The notes below the pieces were generated by a model. That model did not search any database. It saw only the letters and a list, made by a program, of their open reading frames with translations, and was not told the DNA's origin. Of a stretch of 64,000 nt of DNA, positions 52,172 through 61,360 are shown piece by piece (the first letter of the stretch is position 1; each line of letters opens with the position of its first letter). The translations under genes and the position numbers were made by a program. The stretch covers positions 45,194 through 109,193 of the forward strand of contig CAZMZF010000007.1 of NCBI GenBank assembly GCA_964570765.1. Direction: 5' to 3'. The DNA comes from CAZMZF01 sp964570765 (GTDB lineage: Bacteria; Zixibacteria; MSB-5A5; RBG-16-43-9).

Positions 52172-53884
52172 ATGAAAAAATTTATTTTAATATTGACCAT
52201 ACTAACTTGCTTGATTATAATTAATCATACCATAGCCCAAGAGTTAAATATGGATTTTGAACCAGGCAAACTCATTATTAAGACAAATGAGGCTTTAAAC
52301 TTGCAAGTTACAGGTTATACGGGAATTTCCTCAATTGACAGTTTGAACAATTACTTTGGAGTCAGTTCAATTGAACAGCTTTTAACCTCTGCAGGCCTTG
52401 ATCCGCAGAAGCTTGCGCTTTACAATCAGATTGGCTTAGGCAGAATTTATGTTTTAACTTTACCAGACACAACTGACATTTTAAACGCTGTGGAAGCTTA
52501 TAAAAATCTTACAGAAATAGAATATGCAGAACCCAATATGTATCTACGACCACTGGAGGTCTATCCCTGCGATTGGTTCTTTCAAGAAGAGGGATGGCAA
52601 TGGGGTCTTTATAACGATGGAAGTTATGGGTATGGTTGCAAGGTGAGAGCGGATATAAAGGCGCCAGAAACCTGGCAGATTGAGAAAGGGGATACAAATC
52701 TGATTGTGGCTATAGTAGATTTAGGCATTAACAGATTTCTGTGGGAGCTTCAAAACAGGATCTGGGTTAACTATGCTGAAAGGAATGGATTACCTGGTGT
52801 GGACGATGATGGTAACAATTACGTTGATGACAGCCTTGGATGGAATTTTGCAACCAACACACCTTTTGTGGATCCAGATATTTCTCTACACGGTACTGAA
52901 ATGGCGGCTATTATAGGTTCAGAAACAGACTTAACTAATTACTGCCAAGATGTCGCTGGTATAAATTGGAAATGCAAGTTGATGAATCTTAAAACAGACG
53001 TTTACCAATGTGCGAACGATAGCTGTTATGTTTTAATCAAAGCCACAGCAATCGCAGAAGCAATTTATTATGCCACAAATATGGGGGCTAAGGTGATAAA
53101 CATATCTTTAACTCGTTTGATTGATATGAAGTATCCTCTTCCACGTACAGATTTGGTAGTAGAGCATGCCCTTGAATACGCTTATAATGGTGGAATTGTA
53201 ACTATTACCGGTATGGGGAATGGAGGAGAACCAACTTATAATCACGCTTACTATCCCGCTACCTCTACCAAAACTCTGGCAGTGGGTGCCACCAATTGGA
53301 ATGACGATAGAGTAACAGAATTAATTAGTTATTGGGAGAGCAGTTACGGTTCACATATAGATTTGGTCGCTCCCGGGTTATCAATCGTAACAGCCATTGG
53401 GCCCTTTGGTTATACAAGCGGAACTTCAACCTCAACTGCTTTCGTTTCTGGTATAACCTCTTCAGTAATTACCCATAGGAAAAAATTGATACCGAATGAG
53501 GTATTAACTGCTGAACAGATATACGATGTTTTGCGCCATACAGCAGATGATACGGTTGGGCATACTTATAATCAATGGGGAGAGTTTGAAGATACTCTTT
53601 GCTTTGATAACTATTATGGCTGGGGCAGAGCCAATGCTTTCAAAGCCTTGGTGGCGGTAAGCCATGGAGATGTAAATAACGATAGTCGAATCAATGCAAT
53701 AGATATAACCTATCTTATTAATTATCTTTTTAAATTTGGTCCTCCTCCTGTTCCGGTTATGGATATGGCAGATGCTAACTGTGATAAGAAAGTTTCCTTA
53801 TCCGATACTGTGTTTTTAATCAACTATTTATTCAAAGGCGGACCAGCTCCTTCTCTATGTTATACCGATTGCTCTCAACCTTAA
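52172..53884 (+). CDS. secreted subtilisin-like protease with dockerin-like C-terminus
   Basis: Signal peptide (1-22), a propeptide-like region to about 150, then an S8 domain with D183, H240 (in SLHGTEM) and S420 (in SGTSTSTAF). The surroundings of the H and S differ from the usual HGTH and GTSMAAP, so specificity may be unusual. Residues about 502-566 carry two EF-hand-like units (GDVNNDSRINAIDITYLINY and DANCDKKVSLSDTVFLINY), a dockerin-like tail. The gene is followed by the propeller gene 14 bases later. RBS is GGGGTG, weak. Confidence 0.87.
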   Translation: MKKFILILTILTCLIIINHTIAQELNMDFEPGKLIIKTNEALNLQVTGYTGISSIDSLNNYFGVSSIEQLLTSAGLDPQKLALYNQIGLGRIYVLTLPDTTDILNAVEAYKNLTEIEYAEPNMYLRPLEVYPCDWFFQEEGWQWGLYNDGSYGYGCKVRADIKAPETWQIEKGDTNLIVAIVDLGINRFLWELQNRIWVNYAERNGLPGVDDDGNNYVDDSLGWNFATNTPFVDPDISLHGTEMAAIIGSETDLTNYCQDVAGINWKCKLMNLKTDVYQCANDSCYVLIKATAIAEAIYYATNMGAKVINISLTRLIDMKYPLPRTDLVVEHALEYAYNGGIVTITGMGNGGEPTYNHAYYPATSTKTLAVGATNWNDDRVTELISYWESSYGSHIDLVAPGLSIVTAIGPFGYTSGTSTSTAFVSGITSSVITHRKKLIPNEVLTAEQIYDVLRHTADDTVGHTYNQWGEFEDTLCFDNYYGWGRANAFKALVAVSHGDVNNDSRINAIDITYLINYLFKFGPPPVPVMDMADANCDKKVSLSDTVFLINYLFKGGPAPSLCYTDCSQP

Positions 53885-53898
53885 GAGGAGAGAATGAG

Positions 53899-56166
53899 AT
53901 GAAAAAACCATATATAACAATTATACTACCACATAGAAATAGGATTTTTTGTAGGGGAGGGGCTTGCCCCCTCCCGTCTTTATTAAAATTCATATTTTTA
54001 CTTCTTATAATCCTTTTTCTGACAGGCATTGCCCGGGCCCAGGAGGTCTGGAAAAATTACACCAGCAATAGATATGTCAACTGGTTAGCTCTTGAAGGAG
54101 ATTATCTCTGGGAAGCAACCACAGGCGGTGTGGTTAAAAGGAGCATCACCAATCCCTTAACTGACGTGGTCTATTACACCAAGGAAAACAGCGGTTTAGT
54201 TTCTGTTTATCTTTACTCCATGGCCATAGATAAGTCAGGGAACAAGTGGTTCGGGACCCGGGACAGGGGAGTGAGTAAATTCGATGGCACAAACTGGACC
54301 AGTTATAACACCTACAATAGCGGCTTAGTTGATAATAGTATCTTATCCATAGCCATAGACAGTTCAGGTAATGTCTGGTTCGGGACACAATTTAATGGTG
54401 TGAGCAAATTCGATGGCACAAACTGGACCACTTATGATACCTTAAATAGCGGTTTGTCTTTTAACATTGTCTGGTTTATTACAGTTGATGGAAGCGGAAA
54501 TATATGGTTCGCACCATCTGACCGTGGTGTAGACAAATTCGATGGGATAAACTGGACTAATTATAACCGTTCAAATAGTGGGCTGGTTGATAACGGGGTT
54601 AATTCAATAGCCCAGGACAGTTCAGGGAATATGTGGTTTGCCACTTTTGGCGGAGTTAGCAAATTCGATGGTTTAAACTGGGCCACTTATACCACTAAAA
54701 ATAGCGGACTGGCTCATAATATTGTTATGTCTATGGCAATAGACAGTTCAGATACCAAGTGGTTCGGGACCTGGGGTAGAGGTGTGAGCAAATTCGATGG
54801 CACAATCTGGACCACCTACAATCCATCTAATAGCGGTTTAGCTAATGATACGATAATGTTTATATTAGCAGATGGTTCAGGTAATATATGGTGTGCGACT
54901 TTATGGACCTGGGTGAGTAAGTTCGACGGGACTAACTGGGAAACCTATATTAACTCTAACAGCGGATTACCGGATAATTCGATCTATTCTATCGGGATAG
55001 AAAATTCAGGTGTGAAATGGTTCGGGACCTGGCAGAATGGGGTAAGCGGGTTCGATGGGACAAACTGGGAGACTTATGATTCCTCTAATAGTGAGTTGGC
55101 TAATAACCAGGTCTTTGCTATAGCTATTGATGATTCCAATAAAAAGTGGTTTGGAACCTGGGGTGGTGGAGTAAGCAGGTTTGACGGGATAAACTGGAGC
55201 ACCTATGATACTTCAAGTAGCGGTCTGGTTTCTGACTGGTTAAATTGTATAACTATAGATAGAGAAGGAAATAAATGGTTTGGGACAGTTATGGGTGTCA
55301 GTAAGTTCGATGGGACTAACTGGACTACCTATACCACCTCTAACAGTGGCTTGGCTTCTAATGGTGTTCAGTCTGTGGTCGTAGATGGTTCAGATAATAA
55401 GTGGTTCGGGACTTGGGGTGGGGGAGTAAGCAAATTTGATGGGACCAACTGGACTACTTATAACACCTCTAACAGTGGCTTGGCTTCTAATGATGTTCAG
55501 TCTGTGGTCGTAGATGGTTCAGATAATAAGTGGTTCGGGACTTGGGGTGGGGGAGTAAGCAAATTTGATGGGACCAACTGGACTACTTATAACACCTCTA
55601 ACAGTGGCTTGGCTTCTAATGATGTTTATTCAGTGCTTGTGGATGGTTCAGAGAATAAGTGGTTCGGTTCTTTTGGTAGTGGGGTGAGTAAATTTGATGG
55701 GACCAACTGGACTACTTATAATACCTCTAATAGTGGACTGCCTAATGATTTTGTATACGCTATAGCCATAGATGGCTCTGGTAACAAATGGTTTGCTACT
55801 TCTGGTGGCGTAGCTTATCTTGGTTCACCTACATCCGTGCCTGAAGAAGAGCAACCAAATATCCCGCTTGTTTTTGAGCTTTTCCAGAACTATCCTAATC
55901 CTTTTAACCCAACAACCACCATACCCTTCACGGTTTATGGTTCACAGTTCATAGTTCATAGTCCCATCTACACTACCCTGAATATTTATAATATTCGGGG
56001 GCAGAAGGTAAGAACATTGGTGGATGATGAAAGATTGCCTGGATATTATCAAGTATTCTGGGATGGGAAAGATAACTCAGGTAAAGAAGTGGCAAGCGGG
56101 ATATATTTCTATCAGTTGAAAACCAAGGATTACTCTGATACCAGAAAGATGATTTTGTTGAGATAG
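53899..56166 (+). CDS. secreted beta-propeller protein of 43-residue repeats with FlgD-like C-terminus
   Basis: ATG 53899 stands behind AGGAG. The N-terminal 48 residues are a long signal peptide in which residues 18-28 (F-C-R-G-G-A-C-P-L-P-S) come from a GTAG palindrome. About 13 repeats of 43 residues follow ('GVSKFDGTNWTTY ... NSGL'), a ligand-binding-propeller-like series. The three central ones are nearly identical at DNA level. The tail 'NYPNPFNPTTTIPF ... TRKMILLR' is the sorting domain. 755 residues. It probably acts on the cell surface and is cotranscribed with the protease. Confidence 0.9.
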   Translation: MKKPYITIILPHRNRIFCRGGACPLPSLLKFIFLLLIILFLTGIARAQEVWKNYTSNRYVNWLALEGDYLWEATTGGVVKRSITNPLTDVVYYTKENSGLVSVYLYSMAIDKSGNKWFGTRDRGVSKFDGTNWTSYNTYNSGLVDNSILSIAIDSSGNVWFGTQFNGVSKFDGTNWTTYDTLNSGLSFNIVWFITVDGSGNIWFAPSDRGVDKFDGINWTNYNRSNSGLVDNGVNSIAQDSSGNMWFATFGGVSKFDGLNWATYTTKNSGLAHNIVMSMAIDSSDTKWFGTWGRGVSKFDGTIWTTYNPSNSGLANDTIMFILADGSGNIWCATLWTWVSKFDGTNWETYINSNSGLPDNSIYSIGIENSGVKWFGTWQNGVSGFDGTNWETYDSSNSELANNQVFAIAIDDSNKKWFGTWGGGVSRFDGINWSTYDTSSSGLVSDWLNCITIDREGNKWFGTVMGVSKFDGTNWTTYTTSNSGLASNGVQSVVVDGSDNKWFGTWGGGVSKFDGTNWTTYNTSNSGLASNDVQSVVVDGSDNKWFGTWGGGVSKFDGTNWTTYNTSNSGLASNDVYSVLVDGSENKWFGSFGSGVSKFDGTNWTTYNTSNSGLPNDFVYAIAIDGSGNKWFATSGGVAYLGSPTSVPEEEQPNIPLVFELFQNYPNPFNPTTTIPFTVYGSQFIVHSPIYTTLNIYNIRGQKVRTLVDDERLPGYYQVFWDGKDNSGKEVASGIYFYQLKTKDYSDTRKMILLR
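53951..53978 (+). repeat. GTAGGGGAGGG palindrome inside the signal peptide
   Basis: GGGGAGGGGC / GCCCCCTCCC with GTA head, read in frame in the propeller gene. Confidence 0.88.
55342..55728 (+). repeat. 129-bp tandem repeats in the propeller gene
   Basis: Copies beginning at 55342, 55471 and 55600 (AACAGTGGCTTGG) are spaced 129 bases (43 codons), the first two nearly identical. Recent internal duplication is likely. Confidence 0.88.
55939..55963 (+). repeat. 25-bp GTTCATAG repeat inside the propeller gene
   Basis: Identical to the minus-strand reading of 20102-20126 and in the same frame (G-S-Q-F-I-V-H-S). Confidence 0.85.
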
Positions 56167-56353
56167 TTTTTAGTAGACGTGTAGGGTCGTAAGGCAATAC
56201 GCACTTCTTTTAAATAGTAAGGGTTCAATCCCGCAAGATGCGATAGAAATTTAAGGGCTAAAAAATTTAAACGATTAAAAACGAAATGGTTTTGTCTATA
56301 GCAAATAATGAATACTGATTATTTATTGAAGAAAATTAAATATTCTTTCGGGA
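56167..56353. other. spacer with repeat fragments
   Basis: GTAGACGTGTAGGG and GTAAGGGTTCAATCCCGC (56217-56234, shared with 51905-51922) lie between the convergent propeller and kinase genes. No gene or clear terminator is seen. Confidence 0.5.
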
Positions 56354-58327
56354 TTATAAAGCGCGGACAAAATTCTTTTCTTTTGAGGGAGGCTCGACTG
56401 GAGTCTCTCCTTTTTTAGGTCTGAGCTTCAGAGCTTTATCGATAGCCCTCTTTAGATTTTCTCTTTTTATGGGCTTGGACAAAATCAATTCTACTCCTAA
56501 ATCTTTTGCTTCCTTGGTCAAAATCTGATCTCCCCACTCGTTAACCAGGATAACCGGTATTTTGGGATTTATCTCTTTAGCCTCCGATGCAAAATCCCAG
56601 CCTGTCATTCCAGATATGCCTAAGTCAGAGATTATCACATCATATTTCTCTACCTTCAATAAAGAGATCCCTTCGGTTCCACTGTTAGCCACTTTGATCT
56701 CATAACCTTCAGCTGAAATCATATCTGCTAAAACCCCTTGCAGGTCTTCATTATCCTCAATCAGAAGCACGTTCACCTTTTCCACAGGCAACTCTATTTT
56801 AGCGGTTCTTTCCTCTTTTTCCTTTACTTTGGATACCGGCACTCTGATAACAAAGGTAGTCCCTTTACCTTCTTTGCTTTCAACTGTGATTTTTCCATTA
56901 TGTTGAAGAATTATACTGTGAGCTACTGTCAATCCCAGCCCGTTCCCTTTTTCAGGTTTGGAGCTGAAGAAAGGATCGAAAAGCTTCTTTCCAACCTCCT
57001 CATTCATCCCTATTCCGTTGTCTTTTAGCGAAAGATAAATGCTTTGTTCCTCCTGCCAGGTGTGGAAAGAAATTATTCCCCCTTTGGGAAGGGCATCGAT
57101 GGAGTTTAAGATCATATTTATTATAACTTCTCTTAAATCTGCCGGATTACCAAATACCGGAGGAAGTTGTGAAAGCTCCTGCACAATTCTTATCTTGACC
57201 CCTCTCAATTTTGCCCATTCATTCCATTTAGGTCTGGTAAGTTCAATCGCCTCCTTGACCACCTGATTTAAATATATATTTCTAAACTCCTTTTCCGGAA
57301 TCGGCATGCCGAACTGATTCAGGCGTTGAATTATATCAGCCGCCTGGGTTGAAACCTTTATTATAGCCTCAGTATGTTTGCACAGATTTGGATCGGTGGT
57401 CTGAACCGACAAGAGCTGAGCTCTCCCGATTATAATGGATAAGAAGTTATTAAAATCATGCATCAGCGCGCTGATTAATTTCCCTACCGCTTTGAACTTC
57501 TCGGTCTGGATAAGCTGATTCATCCTCTCTTTAAGCTCCTGGTGGAGAGAGGCTTTCTCAATAGCCATACCGGCGCTTTCAGCAAAAATGGATAAAAGTT
57601 GAAGGTCGTTCTCGTTAAATTTTCTTTGTCGATTTATCAAATTTACATTCAAAACCCCTTTGACCAGCCCATTTACTCTCAAGGGCACACAAAGAGCAGA
57701 AGTAATGTTTCGATCTTTCTCCACATAGCCATTATACTGAGAAGGATTAACCTCGTCCTGCAAAAGTAGCGGTTGGTTATTTTTAATCACCCAGCCGGTA
57801 ACACTTTGGCCTAACTCCAACTCTTTACCTTTGATCTTCTCACTATCCAGACCATAGGCGGCCATACATTCTAATTTATCGGTGTTCGGATTGTAAAACA
57901 TCAAGGAGGATTGATCCGCTTGCAGGCAGTGGATTACATCCTTAGTAATGGTATCTAAGATAGTAGGCAGGTCCGCTTTGCTATTAACCAGACAACTAAC
58001 CTTAAATAAGTCTTTTAACTCCTGGAGCTGCCTTTCTAAAGCATTGGTTGTGGCTCTCTCCTCAATCAATTTTACCCGCATTTTCTTTAAAGAGATCTCC
58101 TGAGTGATGATATAGGCTAAGAACAATAAGGAGAGTCCTAAGAAACCTATGAATAAAATATTGAAGGAGTAACCCCCGAACTCATCTTCATAAAACTTTC
58201 CAATATCAGAGTAAAAGATTACGGAGGTAATGAAAACAATAAACAGGAGGAAGACCAAAGACATTAAAACCCATAAATGCCAGTCTTTCTTGTCTAAGTC
58301 TTTTATTTTATCTTTAAACGGATCCAT
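56354..58327 (-). CDS. hybrid sensor histidine kinase with GAF and receiver domains
   Basis: Two membrane helices (18-38 and 54-76) enclose a short outer loop, then GAF (about 110-255), a HisKA with H290 in 'ALMHDFNNFLS', an ATPase domain with N-box 'NMILNSIDALPKGG' (404-417) and G-boxes, and a receiver domain with phospho-acceptor D568 in 'IISDLGISG' and K in 'ILSKPIK'. The H box has an extra 'DFNNFLS' typical of the hybrid FixL/NtrB-like group. It stands alone; no partner or output gene is adjacent. The cue is unknown. Confidence 0.9.
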   Translation of the reverse strand: MDPFKDKIKDLDKKDWHLWVLMSLVFLLFIVFITSVIFYSDIGKFYEDEFGGYSFNILFIGFLGLSLLFLAYIITQEISLKKMRVKLIEERATTNALERQLQELKDLFKVSCLVNSKADLPTILDTITKDVIHCLQADQSSLMFYNPNTDKLECMAAYGLDSEKIKGKELELGQSVTGWVIKNNQPLLLQDEVNPSQYNGYVEKDRNITSALCVPLRVNGLVKGVLNVNLINRQRKFNENDLQLLSIFAESAGMAIEKASLHQELKERMNQLIQTEKFKAVGKLISALMHDFNNFLSIIIGRAQLLSVQTTDPNLCKHTEAIIKVSTQAADIIQRLNQFGMPIPEKEFRNIYLNQVVKEAIELTRPKWNEWAKLRGVKIRIVQELSQLPPVFGNPADLREVIINMILNSIDALPKGGIISFHTWQEEQSIYLSLKDNGIGMNEEVGKKLFDPFFSSKPEKGNGLGLTVAHSIILQHNGKITVESKEGKGTTFVIRVPVSKVKEKEERTAKIELPVEKVNVLLIEDNEDLQGVLADMISAEGYEIKVANSGTEGISLLKVEKYDVIISDLGISGMTGWDFASEAKEINPKIPVILVNEWGDQILTKEAKDLGVELILSKPIKRENLKRAIDKALKLRPKKGETPVEPPSKEKNFVRAL

Positions 58328-58578
58328 AATCTGCCTCGCTTATTTAATCGGCAATTCAGGGAATTAATTTATCAGAAGGATTAAAAGACTCAAAAAATAT
58401 TTTCTCGAGCGCAAGCGAAATAGGGGTCACAATTTTTAACGCTTACTAAAAATTGGTAGCGTCAGGATTGATTCCAGACTTTTTTATAATCGGACAAAAA
58501 CCTAACTTACAGAAACTTTACCGTTTTCCTCTTTAAAAAGAAGGGCTTGTGAGGGTACTTCCTGAATTTCCCTTACAT
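58328..58578. other. spacer between the kinase and the decayed receptor
   Basis: 251 bases with a short repeat-like tract near 58420-58470 (GGTAGCGTCAGGATTGATTCC). A 25-codon open stretch past the receptor stop reads N-V-R-E-I-Q-E-V-P-S but has no start; I do not call a gene. Confidence 0.4.
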
Positions 58579-59785
58579 TTAATCTCGTATCTCTAATTTT
58601 ATCCCACCAAATATTTTCCTTCCTGGATTGGGGTAATCTAAATCCGAGACAGAGTTTCCGAACTGGGTCGGGGTTTTATCCCCAAAAAGGTTATTTATTT
58701 TTAAGAAAAAAGTTAATCTCTCAATTGCCTGATTAAAATTAAGGTCGAAATTAGCATAAGCTGGAAGCTTCTTGGTTAGATATTTTATCTCCGGATAGAA
58801 AGAATAATCTGGATAGTAGCTCAGCTTTTTGCTACGATAATTGAAAGAAACTTGAGTGGAAAAGGAAGAGAAGATTTTAAGGTTCAGATTCAAATTGAAG
58901 ATATTTTCAGGCAGAAAGCGAGCTTTTCTTTTCAGCTCCTCAAATCTTTTCTCCCCGGAAAAAAGGAAATCATCATAGACCAGCTCTTTTTTTATTTCCT
59001 CTCCTTTATTATAGGTGTAATTCAAGTCCAGATTAAAACCATCCGCGAGTTTATAATCCAGCTCTAATTCTATCCCTTTAGAGTTAAAAAGGTCTAAATT
59101 AAAAGGCTGCCATAAACCATTTTCACCCAGCGGCTGCCAGGAGATCAGATTTCTTACCTTACGATAATATAAGGAAGTTTGACCAGAGACCTTTTTACTA
59201 TTAAACGACAAGCCGGTCTCATAACTTCTACCCCTTGAGATTTTTCTTCTGAACAGAAATTGAAAGTAAAATCTAGAGAAAAATTCTTATCCTTCTGCTG
59301 ATCAAAAAGTGAGGAAACCTCCGAATTGCCGAAAGCAGGTATATTCAAAGGATCAGGAACAGGTCCGGGAAGACCTAAATCATCATCCTGAGTCAAAAGA
59401 TAGAGTTTAAGATCAGCATTGGAAGACAAGCGGTAAAAAAGGTTAGAATGAAAGAACAGAGCAGAATAATCTGAATTTTCTCTTTCCCCCTTAGTTTTCT
59501 TTTTTCCTAAACCTGAATCGAATCTGAGACTTTTTATCCCTGAGCTAAAATTGATAGAAGAAATGAAAGTGTCTTCTCCCCCACCTTGAATAGAGAAAGA
59601 TAAATTTTTCTTCAAAGGTAGAGCCGGGATTAAATTCACCACCTCCCCCTGAGGCGTTAGCACCATATAAAGAGGAAAGTGAACCACGCACTATTTCAAC
59701 TTTTTCCAGATTCTCTAAAGAAAGATCGCTCAAGTTGAAAATCCCGTTCGGGATATAGTTTAACCTTCTACCTTCTAATAAGAGA
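58579..59785 (-). pseudogene. decayed TonB-dependent receptor (cobalamin-type)
   Basis: Three frames together give a receptor fragment: plug end 'GRRLNYIPNGIFNLSDLSLENLEKVE' within the region to 59785, barrel strands to about 58900, and the C-terminal 'NLFGDKTPTQFGN' part. Frameshifts lie near 59645 (extra G in a G-run) and 59230 (missing A in an A-run). The N-terminal 120 residues (signal peptide, TonB box, half the plug) are absent and replaced by GATGACA repeats, so this is not just sequencing error. It lies third in the cobalamin operon and resembles the BtuB-like gene at 61361. Confidence 0.85.
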
Positions 59786-59788
59786 GAC

Positions 59789-59890
59789 AATGACAGATGA
59801 CAAATTGAAGATGACAGATAAAAAATAATGATGAATGACGGATGACGAATATCGAATAAAACGTAGGGGAGGGACTTGTCCCCTCCCGTC
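59789..59890. repeat. GATGACA repeat and GTAGGGGAGGG palindrome at the pseudogene edge
   Basis: 59789-59860 has repeated GACAGATGAC / GATGACGAAT words; 59863-59890 is the same palindrome as at 53951. They fill the position of the missing receptor N-terminus. Confidence 0.75.
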
Positions 59891-59948
59891 TTGCCTCTGG
59901 CGACCTGCCGGGTTGCCACCCACAAACTCATAGACTCTGCACAGTATT

Positions 59949-61214
59949 TCAGCAGGGCTGCGGTCCGCCTTTAAAAAGGTAATTGATCAAATAGACCACG
60001 TCGCTAACTGTGATTTTCCCATCACAATTAGCATCTGCAGCAGACATAAATTTCGGTGTAGGTCCACCTTTGAAAAGATAGTTAATTAGATAAACTACAT
60101 CAGAAACGCTCAACTCTCCGTCACCATTACAATCGCCCTCAATCCATGGAGGATATAAGGCTAAAAAGATGGGGCCATTACCGACCAGATATTTTCCCAG
60201 CAAAGCTCCGGATGAATTCAAAAGAGTAACATCATCTGCCTGAAAGTTACAGCTCAAAACTTTAGAATGAAACATAGCAGTCACCGATATTACACCAGTA
60301 TCGGTGGTGATAGGATTTCCCTGCCCGCGTAGCATGGTATCTGCAAAAGTATCAAAAGTGTATATCAATCCAGGCTCAAGATACCAGCCACCAGCGGCCA
60401 GATACCCCACACCATCAGCTGCGATGGAAATAACACCCGGACTTCCCCCTGTGGCTGTGCTGTCGATCACCATATCAGAGTAGGTATCAATCCGATAGAT
60501 CTGTCCCATAACAGACCAGTAATTTCCAGTACACATCACATTCAACTCCCCCTCAGGGTCTAAATCAAGATATTGAGGGTTAAGTCCCACTGATATACTA
60601 TCCACAACCACTTCACTCTTTAAATCAAATACATACACCCTTCCCGTAATATAGCTATAGGCTTTGACATCATTTGCCCGGTGGGTTGGGTCAAAGACCC
60701 ACTCTCTCCCGGCAATAGGCTTGTATTTAGGCCACACAAATCCGGTACAGCAAATGTAGAGTTTATTTCTCACAACCATAAGACCTTCAGGAGCCCTACC
60801 AACTCCATACTCTCCTACCACAGTGCGATTAATCAGGTCCACCTTGGATATGGTATGGGTACCAAAGTTTGTAACGTAAGCATATTGGGAATCCACAAAT
60901 GCCATGTGAAATGGATTACGCGGCTCCCCGATATTGATATAACCCACTGTGGTCTCGGTTACAAGGTCTATGATCTGAATATCGTGATCTAGGGAGTTGA
61001 TCACATAGGCCAGATCTTTTTGAATAACTATCTGATTTGGCGATACTCCTAAATCTAAGATATTGTTGACCACCTGACCGGTAGTCAAATTGATTTTGGA
61101 TAAGGTTTCATCACCCGGATAACCGTTAACCACATAAGTTATGATATCCGCCTGGGCTGAGGTTAAAGACAAAGCTGTGCTCAGGGAAAGAACCAAAAAA
61201 AGATTTTTCAACAT
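59949..61214 (-). CDS. secreted beta-propeller with dockerin tail, BtuG-like
   Basis: ATG 61214 stands behind GGAGGTC. Residues 1-22 are a signal peptide, then a YVTN/YncE-type seven-bladed propeller ('VNNILDLGVSPNQIVI', 'VGYINIGEPRNPFHMAF', 'VGEYGVGRAPEGLMV', 'VDSISVGLNPQYLDL'). Residues about 360-421 hold two EF-hand-like dockerin units. It lies between a BtuB-like receptor and a receptor remnant, 3' of a cobalamin riboswitch. This mirrors the BtuB-BtuG pair of Bacteroides, where BtuG is a surface propeller that binds B12, but here a dockerin replaces the lipid anchor. Binding to B12 is inferred. Confidence 0.82.
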   Translation of the reverse strand: MLKNLFLVLSLSTALSLTSAQADIITYVVNGYPGDETLSKINLTTGQVVNNILDLGVSPNQIVIQKDLAYVINSLDHDIQIIDLVTETTVGYINIGEPRNPFHMAFVDSQYAYVTNFGTHTISKVDLINRTVVGEYGVGRAPEGLMVVRNKLYICCTGFVWPKYKPIAGREWVFDPTHRANDVKAYSYITGRVYVFDLKSEVVVDSISVGLNPQYLDLDPEGELNVMCTGNYWSVMGQIYRIDTYSDMVIDSTATGGSPGVISIAADGVGYLAAGGWYLEPGLIYTFDTFADTMLRGQGNPITTDTGVISVTAMFHSKVLSCNFQADDVTLLNSSGALLGKYLVGNGPIFLALYPPWIEGDCNGDGELSVSDVVYLINYLFKGGPTPKFMSAADANCDGKITVSDVVYLINYLFKGGPQPC

Positions 61215-61244
61215 AACAAGACCTCCATTTTTATTGGAATTTTT

Positions 61245-61313
61245 TAAATGAACTGATAAATCAATGCCGTTTTGGCTCCCCAAGGATAGACAGATTTATT
61301 GCCATTCTCTACA
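61245..61313 (-). pseudogene. duplicated 3' end of a TonB receptor gene
   Basis: This stretch matches the last 20 codons of the BtuB-like gene (61345-61415) at about 85 % with a short indel, and has its own stop. It is a relic of a receptor gene duplication, lying between the BtuB-like gene and the propeller gene. Confidence 0.7.
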
Positions 61314-61360
61314 TAAGACCTCCTTTTTATCAGGATTTTTGTTTTAACAAGCTGATTAAA

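Noticed and set aside
59545..59931. 128-codon frame read as an independent protein
   Set aside because: The second half is the receptor plug in one frame of a broken gene, and the first half is repeat DNA.
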